From Bacteroidia bacterium (GTDB taxonomy: Bacteria > Bacteroidota > Bacteroidia > Cytophagales > Cyclobacteriaceae), in contig JAUILA010000002.1 in the NCBI GenBank assembly GCA_030432655.1, positions 62,001 through 126,000 of the forward strand: a stretch of DNA of 64,000 nt. The letters are read 5' to 3'. Of this stretch, positions 24,601 through 32,510 are shown piece after piece (positions within the stretch are counted from its first letter, which is position 1; each line of letters opens with the position of its first letter). The translations under genes were made by a program, and so were the position numbers. A model generated the notes under the pieces. The model was not told the DNA's origin, did not search any database, and was given only the letters and a program-made list of their open reading frames with translations.

Positions 24601-25761
24601 AATACCGACTGGAAAAACTGGAAGGGCCTTTCCTTAGTCAAACTGGAACGGTATTCCCAGGCAGAACCGGTGCTTGAAGAGGCGATAGAAGAGGGTATCA
24701 GTTCGCCGGAAACGTATTTCGCCGCCGGAAATGCAGCGTACGAAAACGGGAATAATGAAAAAACTATTAAATGGCTGGAAAATGCATTGAAGGCAGGAAG
24801 TCAGCAGCCTGAAGCTGGTTTTATTCTTGGTAATGCCTACTTCAAATCGGATCAGTTTGAAAAAGCGGTGACCGCATATGATCATTCGGAGAAGAACGGA
24901 CTTGAAGATCCTGTTTTGTATAACAACCGGGGGAAAGCGTATTTCAACCTGGACAGGTTACCGGATGCCATAAAGAGCTATGATCAGGCATTGGCGCTTG
25001 ATCCGGAATACATCCGCACGCTGGAAAACCGGGGTGAGGCCTATTATATTACGGAGGAATACGAATCTGCAGCTGAAGACCTCAGGAATGTTATTAACCT
25101 GGATGAGGAGGAGGACGGGTCTGTCAGGCTAATGCTTGCTGATACCTATATGCAGTTGGAAGAGTATCGAAAAGCGGTGGTATTCTATGGCGAGGCGATC
25201 AGGAAGGGAAAAGAATCGGCTGAAGTTTATTTCAAACGGGGATCTGCCTATGCGGCCATTGAGGACTGGAGTGGTGCTTTAGGTGATCTCAACCAGTCAT
25301 TCTCCATGGGGAAAAAGGATGCCGAACTCTTTCTGGAAAGAGCGAATGTTCATATCCGTATGGAAAACACAAGGGCGGCGATGACTGATCTGAATGAAGC
25401 GATCGCCCATGACGAAGGAAATGCCGATGCGTATTTTAATCGTGGTTACCTCCATGAGCTTAATGAAAATTTTAACGAAGCAATCAGTGATTACCGGAAG
25501 GCGATTGATCTCAACCCGGAAGATGGAATTGCTTTTTACAGCCTGGCTAATTCACTCGTTTCGCAGGGAAATGTAGGGGCAGCACTCAACCCGATCGATA
25601 AGGCCATTGCGCTTGAGCCGGAGAATGGGAACTATTATAAGGTAAAGGGAAATATCCTGTACAGGGTCGAGCGGAATGACCAGGCGTGCGAAAACTGGCG
25701 GAAGGCGGTTGATTTTGGGGATATTAAGGCCGGTTACTATGTGAATGAATACTGCGACTAA
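21634..25761 (+). CDS. Giant exported TPR-repeat protein
   Basis: A 1375-residue protein consisting almost wholly of tetratricopeptide repeats after a signal peptide (MRAILPIFLMVILSLPVRAQ). Typical repeat cores recur throughout, for example LFNNRGKAHMLLSKFDQAQ, LYNNRGKAYFNLDRLPDAI and AYFNRGYLHELNENFNEAI. At 34 residues per repeat about 38-40 units fit, although many central ones are degenerate. TPR arrays form curved helical scaffolds that bind partner proteins; with a signal peptide this one should act in the periplasm or at the outer membrane. There is no enzymatic domain and no membrane anchor after the signal. It stands alone, with a terminator after it. The partner is unknown. Confidence 0.9.
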   Translation: MRAILPIFLMVILSLPVRAQSESADMEQVFGSAVKLLEEGSYKEALLDYNRLINSGFENDAIWVKRGLAHYYLKEYDKAQADFDEAFKRQIRTAELLGFRSLTKIHLGNEQEAITGLEQAFAAGFRNPQAAFITGNTYFTRNDYQSAIRFYNLAGEWGSKNPVLFNNRGKAHMLLSKFDQAQADYSKAIELDAEYEKAYSNRAALYFSQENWEKAGADLKWLNEAPGYQLEADEFAMLGLISLQNEEYTKALDQLENALKRQSEWKGLYKALGTAYAGTDNADKAIQMLEVSLEKEGADKEVISSLANLHYQEKNYATSRKYSSDYLSDYPADIRMQEIGGLASYHEGNAEQALTVLSGISNGSTNDEVHGILAQIYFDQGSFDNALKSAERSSEKSTDGGLLRIRSFSHYELNQYEQALNVMSEWKNTETASIDCWILSARSNMILGKYTEAESDISKAMSLDDSSYEVNALYGEVLLMNKDYENAFTYLNRAVEKKQEAKVQAFLGLAAFRLDKFEEAYSNLNAAAGADKLSAEGLRDLTVSAFETSRFEETLTFAAKAVENGLLEERILLYRGLAATETGDYDRAGSDLKAVNAAGTSDHRVFTSLGIMSEESEEAVSWYTKAIEHGSEDRVNLVNRGEAYMQLGRFEAAVADFSVILEEDKDHDKARYARGRAFFALEKYQEASEDLLLVNTKSLNLPVNEMIALSYARTEAKRAEEYVDKSIALRTEIAEIHFHSGKYAAAASDWEKADNRLTGAENLGFTSSDLYDLRGEVRFELKKYQESLSDLERSGNNQYLIGMANYYLENYPETISALGKVEGLKNEGQLALGDALYREKQWQPALEIFNQLINDGSTDAVIFRHRGMVHLEMTEFEKAKTDLARSLELEPGNAETQGVLGQVYFRLSEFDKVTGLYESGAGAALLKEAAISYYELKDYTKAQPVLEEVSRSGKADARSEGALGHIYFIQENYENAVKSLSLALELDDSNTDWKNWKGLSLVKLERYSQAEPVLEEAIEEGISSPETYFAAGNAAYENGNNEKTIKWLENALKAGSQQPEAGFILGNAYFKSDQFEKAVTAYDHSEKNGLEDPVLYNNRGKAYFNLDRLPDAIKSYDQALALDPEYIRTLENRGEAYYITEEYESAAEDLRNVINLDEEEDGSVRLMLADTYMQLEEYRKAVVFYGEAIRKGKESAEVYFKRGSAYAAIEDWSGALGDLNQSFSMGKKDAELFLERANVHIRMENTRAAMTDLNEAIAHDEGNADAYFNRGYLHELNENFNEAISDYRKAIDLNPEDGIAFYSLANSLVSQGNVGAALNPIDKAIALEPENGNYYKVKGNILYRVERNDQACENWRKAVDFGDIKAGYYVNEYCD

Positions 25762-25785
25762 TCACCTGTTTTTCTGGAAATACAG

Positions 25786-25816
25786 CCCCGGACACAATAT
25801 GTGCCGGGGTTTTTTG
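25786..25816 (+). terminator. Terminator of the TPR gene
   Basis: CCCCGG and CCGGGG, extended by CACA/TGTG after a one-base bulge, form a hairpin followed by TTTTTTG. Confidence 0.88.
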
Positions 25817-25820
25817 TTTT

Positions 25821-26264
25821 ATGCATATGAAGAATCTAACACATACTAAATTTTTTGCTGCATTTGTCATGATCTTCTTTTTTGTTTTTTCCAGCGGAAT
25901 GGCACAAGAAAAGCAGCCGAAAAAGGAGAAAAAGCGCTCACAGGCAGAAGTGGATAATTCATTTGCACCGTTTAAACCCCAGGTGGATTTTGAATCCGGT
26001 ACAGCGGAGAATACCAAAAAAGCCCGGAAAAGCGGTAAACACAATAAGAAGAACGCGTACCGCCGGTATGTTAAGAACCTCGAAAAAAAGCGAAAGGAAT
26101 TTTACAAGCGGATGAAGAAAAACGCTAAAGAGGACAGGAAAATGGCGCGAATGATGAAGAAGCCGCAGTATTCAGATCCCATGTATTTTGGCCATAAACG
26201 CAAACCAAAGAAACGACCGGTTGGAAAACGAAAGTTCTGCAATGAATGTGGTATTGTTCACTGA
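25821..26264 (+). CDS. Secreted lysine-rich small protein, unknown
   Basis: A 147-residue protein with a signal peptide (FFAAFVMIFFFVFSSGMAQ) and an extremely basic mature part (KKARKSGKHNKKNAYRRY, KKRKEFYKRMKKNAKEDRK). It ends in KRKFCNECGIVH, a CxxC four residues from the C-terminus that could bind metal or form a disulphide. I do not recognise the family. It starts within the tail of the TPR gene terminator, so it must have its own promoter or rely on read-through. Start ATGs at 25821 and 25827 are both possible. A role at the envelope, such as binding anionic polymers, is speculation. Confidence 0.65.
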   Translation: MHMKNLTHTKFFAAFVMIFFFVFSSGMAQEKQPKKEKKRSQAEVDNSFAPFKPQVDFESGTAENTKKARKSGKHNKKNAYRRYVKNLEKKRKEFYKRMKKNAKEDRKMARMMKKPQYSDPMYFGHKRKPKKRPVGKRKFCNECGIVH

Positions 26265-26288
26265 ATACGGAATGCGTATCTTAAGCAG

Positions 26289-26939
26289 GTGAACCTTTCA
26301 TCTGCCATTGAACATACCAACCTGTCTCCACAAATTACGGGAAGAGATGTGGAAAAACTTATCGGAGAGGCCATTGAACATGGGTTTCATGGCATCTGTA
26401 TTCCACCGTTTTGGGTAAAGAAGGCCAGGCGTGACCTGGGAAATACTGATTCCTGTGCCCTGGTCACGGTAGCGGGGTTCCCGCTTGGGTATCACATGAC
26501 CGAAACAAAAATGAAGGATATCGGCATAGCCCTTGAAGACGGCGCCGATGAAATTGACCTCGTCTGGCAAATATCGGCCTTCAAGGCAGGAATGATCTGG
26601 CCTAAAATAGAACTGGCAAAGGCCGGTAAACTGGTGCACGATGCCGGGCGGATTTTAAAGGTCATTATAGAAACCGCTTACCTTGACAAAGAAGAGATCC
26701 GGAATGCCACGCTGATCTGCCGGGATGCAGGTGCCGACTTTGTAAAGACCTCAACTGGTTTTGCCCCGTCAGGGGCCCGGCTCGAGGATGTGAGACTCAT
26801 GAGGGAATTATTGCCTGATGAGGTGGGCATCAAGGCTTCGGGGGGGATAAAAACCCGTGAACAGGCACTGGCATTCATGGAGGCAGGTGCCGAACGGATT
26901 GGTACCTCTTCAGGCATTCAAATAATCACCGGGCCATGA
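26289..26939 (+). CDS. deoC: Deoxyribose-phosphate aldolase
   Basis: Class I aldolase that splits 2-deoxyribose 5-phosphate into glyceraldehyde 3-phosphate and acetaldehyde in deoxynucleoside breakdown. The 216-residue length is usual. Visible residues: D90 (DEIDLVWQ), the Schiff-base lysine K153 (DFVKTSTGF) and the proton-relay lysine K182 (GIKASGGIKT), equivalent to D102, K167 and K201 of the E. coli enzyme. The start is a GTG at 26289; no better ATG is in frame. The stop overlaps the ATG of acyP by 4 bases (ATGA), so the two are translated together. Confidence 0.92.
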   Translation: MNLSSAIEHTNLSPQITGRDVEKLIGEAIEHGFHGICIPPFWVKKARRDLGNTDSCALVTVAGFPLGYHMTETKMKDIGIALEDGADEIDLVWQISAFKAGMIWPKIELAKAGKLVHDAGRILKVIIETAYLDKEEIRNATLICRDAGADFVKTSTGFAPSGARLEDVRLMRELLPDEVGIKASGGIKTREQALAFMEAGAERIGTSSGIQIITGP

Positions 26940-27205
26940 AACACTATGATATTCGTGTAAAAGGCCGGGTACAGGGGGTGTTTTTTCGTGCCTCGACCAG
27001 GGACCGGGCGCAATCCCTGGGAATCTCCGGTTATGTCGAAAATCGTCGTGATGGCTCCGTATTTATTGAAGCGGAAGGATCCGAAGATCAGCTGAAACAA
27101 CTTTTGGAATGGTGTCATAGCGGACCCCCGCAGGCCAACGTAGGTTCGGTGGAAATTGAAGAGGGCAAAGTGCGTAAATTCTCCGGCTTCGTAATCCGGC
27201 GTTAG
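26936..27205 (+). CDS. acyP: Acylphosphatase
   Basis: Small enzyme (89 residues) that hydrolyses acyl phosphates such as acetyl phosphate or 1,3-bisphosphoglycerate. The family signature GRVQGVFFR gives catalytic R18, and N36 (GYVENRRDGSV) is the second catalytic residue. It overlaps deoC by 4 bases in an ATGA arrangement. The last 4 bases are shared with the 3' end of the convergent unknown gene. Confidence 0.93.
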   Translation: MKHYDIRVKGRVQGVFFRASTRDRAQSLGISGYVENRRDGSVFIEAEGSEDQLKQLLEWCHSGPPQANVGSVEIEEGKVRKFSGFVIRR

Positions 27206-27705
27206 GCGACGTTCATCTCAATAATGCCCTTGTATTTGTAAATTTTCAGGGAAAAATGCTGATGAAGATAATGCTGCATCCTGTTGGCTGCAAGTTCGGC
27301 TTTCCGGTTCTTCGGATAAAATACACTCAATTCCAGGACAGCCCTGCAGAACAGATCGGAAAAACACATTTCTTCAATCCATGCCAGGAAGGTATTCTCC
27401 CAGTCTTCCCGGTACTTGCATAAATGTTCCCGGCCGTCAAAGATAAATTCGAGCTGATTGTCCCCATGCTTGTACCGGTATACTGCAGCAAGGCTTCGGT
27501 AAAATTCCCGTAATTCTCCCACATAGGCAGAGGTGTGCTCCATTATCTGTTGTGTGGTGTCATCCACCAGTCCCAAAGGGTTTTTGTTATGAAGATAATG
27601 GGATTTGACCAGGTCGATCATCCGGGGTACAAGCGATCGTTCCAGTTCAAGCTGAGCCCGCTCCAGGAGATAATTTTTATCGTAGGGAAAAAACTTACGG
27701 ACCAT
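27202..27705 (-). CDS. Unknown 167-residue cytoplasmic protein
   Basis: Start chosen at the ATG at 27705 (MVRKFFPYDKNYLLERAQ), since the open frame continues to 27822 only by running into the next gene. No signal peptide or membrane segment is present. The sequence is helical and rich in aromatic residues and histidine (MQHYLHQHFSLKIYKYKG). No family is recognised. It lies 41 bases downstream of an SDR gene on the same strand, so the two could be co-transcribed, and it is convergent with acyP. Confidence 0.65.
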   Translation of the reverse strand: MVRKFFPYDKNYLLERAQLELERSLVPRMIDLVKSHYLHNKNPLGLVDDTTQQIMEHTSAYVGELREFYRSLAAVYRYKHGDNQLEFIFDGREHLCKYREDWENTFLAWIEEMCFSDLFCRAVLELSVFYPKNRKAELAANRMQHYLHQHFSLKIYKYKGIIEMNVA

Positions 27706-27746
27706 GATCCAATCAGATGATGTAAATATAATAAATCCGCTACTAT

Positions 27747-28556
27747 TTATTCTTTCATAGGTGCATTTGCCTCTTTGGCCATCACTTTGTACACCATTTT
27801 GTCCATCCAACCCGGAAACCATTTGTTCAGAAATACGGTAAGTTTTCCCTGGGTGGTCAGAATGAGAATCTTCCTGCGTTTTTTCGTCGCCTTATAAATA
27901 TGCTCCGCGCATTCTTCCGCGCTCATCATTTTTTCTTCCTGTCGGGGCGATTCTCCCTGGTGACTGCCATCAGCTGTAAGCGATTTTTTCCGGATGTTGG
28001 AAGCGGTAAACCCCGGACAGGCAGTAAGCACATGCACATCTTTGTAAAGCATTTCCGTTCTCAGAACTTCCAGGAATCCCTGTAGAGCAAATTTTGAAGC
28101 GGAGTATCCGGTTCGTGCGGGTAATCCGCGATAGCCTGCAATGGATGAGATACCGATAACCGATCCTTTGTTGCGAATAATCTCGGGGAGACAATATTTG
28201 GTCGCATACAGAGCGCCATAAAAATTAATATCCATTACCTTTTTCACCACCTCCAGATCCACTTCCTCAAATAAGGCCCGCATTGAAATGCCTGCATTGT
28301 TGATCAGAATATCAATTTTGCCGAAACGGGCCACCGATTCCTCAGCCATACGCCGGTTATCCTCTTCCCGGCTCACATCACTGATAATTGTCAGCACTTC
28401 GATTCCATCGTTGCGTAATTCGGCTGCGGTATTCTCCAGGGCATCGTTATTCCGGCCTGTGATCACAATTTTTGATCCGCGGCGTCCGAATGAAAAAGCC
28501 AGGGCTTTGCCGATTCCCGATGATCCTCCGGTGATAATTACAACTTGGTCTTTCAT
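27747..28556 (-). CDS. SDR-family oxidoreductase
   Basis: Classical short-chain dehydrogenase/reductase of 269 residues. Visible motifs: TGGSSGIG (9-16), NNAG (86-89), catalytic S138, Y151 and K155 (YSASKFAL). The C-terminal 80 residues (KRRKILILTTQGKLTVFLNKWFPGWMDKMVYKVM) are hydrophobic and basic, as in DHRS7-like or ketoreductase SDRs that associate with membranes and act on lipids. The substrate is not determinable. A perfect -7 box (TATCTTTG on the minus strand) ends 5 bases before the ATG, so the message may be leaderless. A lipid acyltransferase gene is divergent from it, 75 bases away. Confidence 0.88.
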   Translation of the reverse strand: MKDQVVIITGGSSGIGKALAFSFGRRGSKIVITGRNNDALENTAAELRNDGIEVLTIISDVSREEDNRRMAEESVARFGKIDILINNAGISMRALFEEVDLEVVKKVMDINFYGALYATKYCLPEIIRNKGSVIGISSIAGYRGLPARTGYSASKFALQGFLEVLRTEMLYKDVHVLTACPGFTASNIRKKSLTADGSHQGESPRQEEKMMSAEECAEHIYKATKKRRKILILTTQGKLTVFLNKWFPGWMDKMVYKVMAKEANAPMKE

Positions 28557-28561
28557 GGACG

Positions 28562-28569
28562 CAAAGATA
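28562..28569 (-). promoter_or_regulatory. -7 box of the SDR gene, abutting its start codon
   Basis: TATCTTTG on the minus strand matches TAnnTTTG exactly and lies 5 bases before the ATG. No clear TTG is seen at -33. Confidence 0.45.
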
Positions 28570-28594
28570 ATAATTCGATCCGGATAGGAATTAG

Positions 28595-28627
28595 TTGGGT
28601 CAGGCTGACTTAGATTTTCTATTTTTG
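28595..28627 (+). promoter_or_regulatory. Promoter of the acyltransferase gene, abutting its start codon
   Basis: TTG (28595-28597) and the perfect -7 box TATTTTTG (28620-28627) are 22 bases apart. The ATG follows only 4 bases after the box, predicting a leaderless or near-leaderless message. Confidence 0.5.
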
Positions 28628-28631
28628 CCCC

Positions 28632-29486
28632 ATGTTTTTTATTCGCCTGCTTGGAAAACTGCCATTTTGGGTATTGTATAGCCTGTCCTCCGTAATTAGC
28701 GCATTCCTGTACTATGTGATTGGCTACCGAAAGAAGGTTATCAGGGAGAACCTGAGAAATTCGTTTCCGGATAAAAAAGAAGACGAAATCCGAAAGATTA
28801 CCCGGGAATTCTATACCCGTTTCAGCGACTATGCGGTCGAAACGTTAAAGGTCCTTGAAATGACGCCCGAGCAGTTGAATGACCGGGTAGAGGTAGAATT
28901 CGATACACAGCTGCGCAAAGATATCCTGGATAAACAATCAATAGTCATTCTCACGAGCCATCAGTTTAACTGGGAATGGGCGATGCATGCCACCAAACTG
29001 CATATGGATTTTCCTGTTGAAGCAGTCTATCAACGGCTTCAGAATAAAGGATTTGATAAATATATGTATGAGTCCCGTCACCATTTTGGTATCATCATGA
29101 TTGAGAAAGGCTCAATCGTAAAGCATACGCTGGGGACGCGTAATGAATTCAAGGCACTGGCCTTACTTGCCGATCAGCGACCAGCAAAGGACGGGCAAAA
29201 ATTCTGGTCAAATTTTCTTCATCAGGATACACCTTTTGTGCAGGGACCGTCCATCCTTGCCCAGGTTCTTAATGCACCTGTTTATCTGCATAATGTTAAA
29301 CGGGTGAAGAGGGGGTATTATAAAGTAAAGATCACGAATCTCTCAAGACCGCCTTATGATAAACAAAACCCGGGAATCCTTGAACCTTATATCAAAGGAC
29401 TGGAGGAAATGATCAGAAATGACCCTCCCGGCTATCTGTGGAGCCACAAAAGATGGAAATTCAAACGGAAAGGATCAGGTAAGTAA
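28632..29486 (+). CDS. Lysophospholipid / lipid A-type acyltransferase (LpxL/HtrB family)
   Basis: Membrane-anchored acyltransferase of 284 residues in the LpxL/LpxM (HtrB) superfamily, which adds a secondary acyl chain to lipid A or related lipids at the inner membrane. An N-terminal hydrophobic anchor (about 11-31) is followed by RENLRNSFPDK, a hallmark of the family. The catalytic HX4E motif is H110-E115 (HQFNWE). LADQRPAKDGQKFW and the end YLWSHKRWKFK (family motif LWxHRRWK) confirm the assignment. The last 12 bases overlap the convergent SNF2 gene. Confidence 0.9.
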   Translation: MFFIRLLGKLPFWVLYSLSSVISAFLYYVIGYRKKVIRENLRNSFPDKKEDEIRKITREFYTRFSDYAVETLKVLEMTPEQLNDRVEVEFDTQLRKDILDKQSIVILTSHQFNWEWAMHATKLHMDFPVEAVYQRLQNKGFDKYMYESRHHFGIIMIEKGSIVKHTLGTRNEFKALALLADQRPAKDGQKFWSNFLHQDTPFVQGPSILAQVLNAPVYLHNVKRVKRGYYKVKITNLSRPPYDKQNPGILEPYIKGLEEMIRNDPPGYLWSHKRWKFKRKGSGK

Positions 29487-32402
29487 GGACTGGATATCTT
29501 CCGTACTCAGTGATTTCACGAAACTCTCCTCGGTGGTGATCAGTTCGGCCGCCAGCTTCTTCTTTTTCTTTTGCAGCGCGAGGATCTTTTCCTCCACAGT
29601 ATCTTTTGTAATAAACTTATAGGTGAATACCTTATTTTCCTGGCCGATCCGGTGTGCCCGGTCTACCGCCTGTGCCTCAATGGCCGGATTCCACCAGGGG
29701 TCCAGGATGAAGACGTAATCTGCCTTGGTCAGGTTCAGGCCCAGTCCGCCCGCTTTGAGCGAGATCAGGAAAACTTTCAGGTCAGGATCTTCCTGGAAGC
29801 GGTCAACCTGCCCCTGCCGATTTTTAGTCGAACCGTCCAGGTAGGCAAAATCTGTCTTTTCTTCACGAAGGTGATTCGCCAGGATACTGAGGTGCTTGAC
29901 GAACTGACTGAAGATAAGAATTTTATGATCCTCCCGGATGGCGTTGTCCAGCATATGGATGACATCTTCCATCTTCCCGGAATCGCCGTCGTATTCCGGA
30001 TTCACCATTTTCGGGTGATTGGCGATCTGCCGTAACTTGGTGAGCCCCTGTAACAGCAACAGCTGCGACTTATTCAGCCCCTGGGATTCAATATTTTCAA
30101 GGATCTTTTCACGGTAGTACGATTTGACCTGCTCGTATTCCTTTTCCTGGTCATCGGTAAGCGAACAAAGCTGAATGTTCTCAACCTTTTCCGGCAATTC
30201 GGTAGCTACCTGTGACTTATGCCTCCTCAGAATAAACGGCTTGATCATGCTGTTAAGCTTCCGGATCTTTTCTTCATCCCCTTTCTTTTCGATAGGATTA
30301 AGAAACTCATTCTTAAAGTAGCTCTGTTGCCCCAGCAACCCCCGGTTAATAAAATTCATCTGGCTCCAGAGATCCATGGTGCTGTTTTCCAGCGGCGTAC
30401 CGGTCAGGATCAGGCGCCCGCGCGCATTCAGCTTATTTACCGCTTTGGCAATATTAGACGATGGGTTTTTGATCGCCTGGGACTCATCCAGGATGATGTA
30501 ATTGAAGTAGAATTCCTTCAGCATTTCCACATCCAGCCTTACAATGCCGTAAGAGGTAAGGATAAGATCGTACTTGGAGAATTTTTCAGGATTTTTTTCC
30601 CGGTTGGTTCCGGTATAGGTAAAGACCTTCAGCTTCGGGGTAAATTTCCTGGCTTCTTTTTCCCAGTTATATACGAGAGATGTAGGCATGACCAGCAATG
30701 ACGGACCTTCCTGGCCCGACTCTTTAAGGTGCTGCAAAAATGCCAGCGTTTGAACGGTCTTTCCCAGTCCCATGTCATCTGCCAGGCAACCGCCAAACCG
30801 ATACTCATTAAGGAAAGTCAGCCAGTTGTATCCCGCCTTCTGGTAGGGGCGGAGTTCTCCGCGGAACTTGTCAGGGATCTCAGTTTCATCAATTCCTTCA
30901 AAATTTTTAAGCGCCTCCAGCTTCCTGCTCATGGTCACTTTCGCCAGATTTCCGGCATTCAGATCCTGGACCAGGGCTAAATGGTGCTTTTTGAGTTTAC
31001 TTTCTCCTTCGTCTCCTTCCTCCGAAAACGCGAAGAGCTCGGCGTATTCATTTACCCATGAATCCGGAATAACAGCAATTTCCCCGTTTGGCAGGGCAAA
31101 TTCCATTTTCTTTTTGAGAATGTATTTCCGGATGGTCTGGAACGGAATTTCAAATTCCCCGAACTTGATCACCGCATGAATATCAAACCAGTCAATATTC
31201 TCCCGTACCTCAATATCAATCTGGTACTGACCAATGAAGTATTTTTTATCCTTCTTATCTTTCTGGTTAAGAACAAATCCGTATTTATCCAGCACTTCCC
31301 TGTTCTCGTCCATCCACGCAAACGCCCGTGTTTTGGGAACCACGGCCTTTGAATGCCTGAATTCAATCCCCGATTTCTTTAGGAAATCAAGCACTTTCTT
31401 TTCGCTGTCCTGCTGGCGTTTGATCCGATGGAAGGTGTAATCATCCCCGTTCTTCTCGACTGTAACACTCACTGATCCGACATTGTCGGCCTTGAATTTG
31501 AACGGTCCGTACTTGAACCCGAGTTCGAATAACAGCTGACCATTGTCGTCGGTGTTATCGCCATTTCCGCTGCCATTGTACATAGCCAGCGACTGGTTGG
31601 CAGGTAATTCGGAGAATGATAAATGTGGTTGAGGATTATAATGTTCTGTATTGATCTCAAATCCCTTGGCGTAAACATCAAAGCTTGCGATCAGCGGCGC
31701 AACAAATTTATTGTAATAGGTTTCCTCGACATTCTTGGGAATAACAATGAATTTCTTGTTGAGAAAAGGCTGAAGTTTTCTTCCGTCTACTTCTTTTTCA
31801 AAAGAATACAACTTGCCCCCAAGCACCATCCATGCCGGTTCCTTGCATACCAGGTAAGCCGATTTATACTGGAAATCCAGTTTCTGGCCCTGGTGCTTAA
31901 TTGTAGGGAAGTAATGCGTGTTTTCCTCGTTACGCCGGAAATGGAAAAGCACGGTGGCTTTTTCTTCCTGGACTTCGATCTCTTTCCATGCTGGTTCGCC
32001 GTCATTGCCCATTTCAAATACACGCTTACCAGTGAGTCTTTCCAGGATTTTCGCACGCCGTCGCTCCATGTAATGATTAATTTCCATCTGAAGGGTACGG
32101 TTGCCTTTTTCCTGGTCCCAGACTTTGAGGAAAAAATCCTCGGCTTTCATACTCTTTTTATTGAAATGCTTCACCACGGAATCCTGCTGAATAGAATCCA
32201 TGATTTCGATCAGTTCGTAATCCGTTTCATCCAGGCCGGATGCAAATTCCCGGGCATTCTTGGAGGAAATATTCTGATGCTGCAGGGTTAATTTCCCGTT
32301 ATCATCAAGGTGAATCACGAACGATTCAAATAAATATCCCAGGTACTCATGCTGATACAACGAGTAAATAATCTGGAAAGGCTGGGCGGCAGAAACTTTC
32401 AT
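29475..32402 (-). CDS. SNF2-family DEAD/DEAH-box helicase
   Basis: Swi2/Snf2-type double-stranded DNA translocase of 975 residues. The N-terminal 500 residues form the extension typical of the large bacterial SNF2 group. The ATPase core follows: motif I DDMGLGKTVQT (542-552), motif II LDESQAIKN (around 638-646, DESQ in place of DEAH), motif III LTGTPLENS (666-674), and in the second RecA lobe FILDPWWNPAIEAQAVDRAHRIGQ-type motifs V and VI. Bacterial SNF2 proteins remodel protein-DNA or polymerase-DNA complexes, as RapA does. No nuclease, methylase or other defence gene is adjacent, so a housekeeping role in transcription or repair is more likely than phage defence. Confidence 0.92.
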   Translation of the reverse strand: MKVSAAQPFQIIYSLYQHEYLGYLFESFVIHLDDNGKLTLQHQNISSKNAREFASGLDETDYELIEIMDSIQQDSVVKHFNKKSMKAEDFFLKVWDQEKGNRTLQMEINHYMERRRAKILERLTGKRVFEMGNDGEPAWKEIEVQEEKATVLFHFRRNEENTHYFPTIKHQGQKLDFQYKSAYLVCKEPAWMVLGGKLYSFEKEVDGRKLQPFLNKKFIVIPKNVEETYYNKFVAPLIASFDVYAKGFEINTEHYNPQPHLSFSELPANQSLAMYNGSGNGDNTDDNGQLLFELGFKYGPFKFKADNVGSVSVTVEKNGDDYTFHRIKRQQDSEKKVLDFLKKSGIEFRHSKAVVPKTRAFAWMDENREVLDKYGFVLNQKDKKDKKYFIGQYQIDIEVRENIDWFDIHAVIKFGEFEIPFQTIRKYILKKKMEFALPNGEIAVIPDSWVNEYAELFAFSEEGDEGESKLKKHHLALVQDLNAGNLAKVTMSRKLEALKNFEGIDETEIPDKFRGELRPYQKAGYNWLTFLNEYRFGGCLADDMGLGKTVQTLAFLQHLKESGQEGPSLLVMPTSLVYNWEKEARKFTPKLKVFTYTGTNREKNPEKFSKYDLILTSYGIVRLDVEMLKEFYFNYIILDESQAIKNPSSNIAKAVNKLNARGRLILTGTPLENSTMDLWSQMNFINRGLLGQQSYFKNEFLNPIEKKGDEEKIRKLNSMIKPFILRRHKSQVATELPEKVENIQLCSLTDDQEKEYEQVKSYYREKILENIESQGLNKSQLLLLQGLTKLRQIANHPKMVNPEYDGDSGKMEDVIHMLDNAIREDHKILIFSQFVKHLSILANHLREEKTDFAYLDGSTKNRQGQVDRFQEDPDLKVFLISLKAGGLGLNLTKADYVFILDPWWNPAIEAQAVDRAHRIGQENKVFTYKFITKDTVEEKILALQKKKKKLAAELITTEESFVKSLSTEDIQSLLT

Positions 32403-32510
32403 ATTTATTGCTGGACCAAAGAGACGAAATTAATAAAATCGGCAGTTATTTCTCAGAAAATGTCTTAAAAATAGGCTGAGCGGAACATTTAGCCGATGAG
32501 CCCCGGCTTT

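Noticed and set aside
31623-32291. A 222-codon plus-strand frame opposite the SNF2 N-terminus.
   Set aside because: It lies wholly inside a conserved helicase gene and its product is a hydrophobic shadow.
29475-32402. SNF2 helicase as part of an anti-phage system such as DISARM.
   Set aside because: No methylase, PLD nuclease or other defence partner is adjacent; the neighbours are housekeeping genes.
32488-32505. Short AGCCG/CGGCT hairpin followed by Ts between the SNF2 and permease genes.
   Set aside because: It points rightward where no plus-strand gene ends, and the 5-bp stem is weak.
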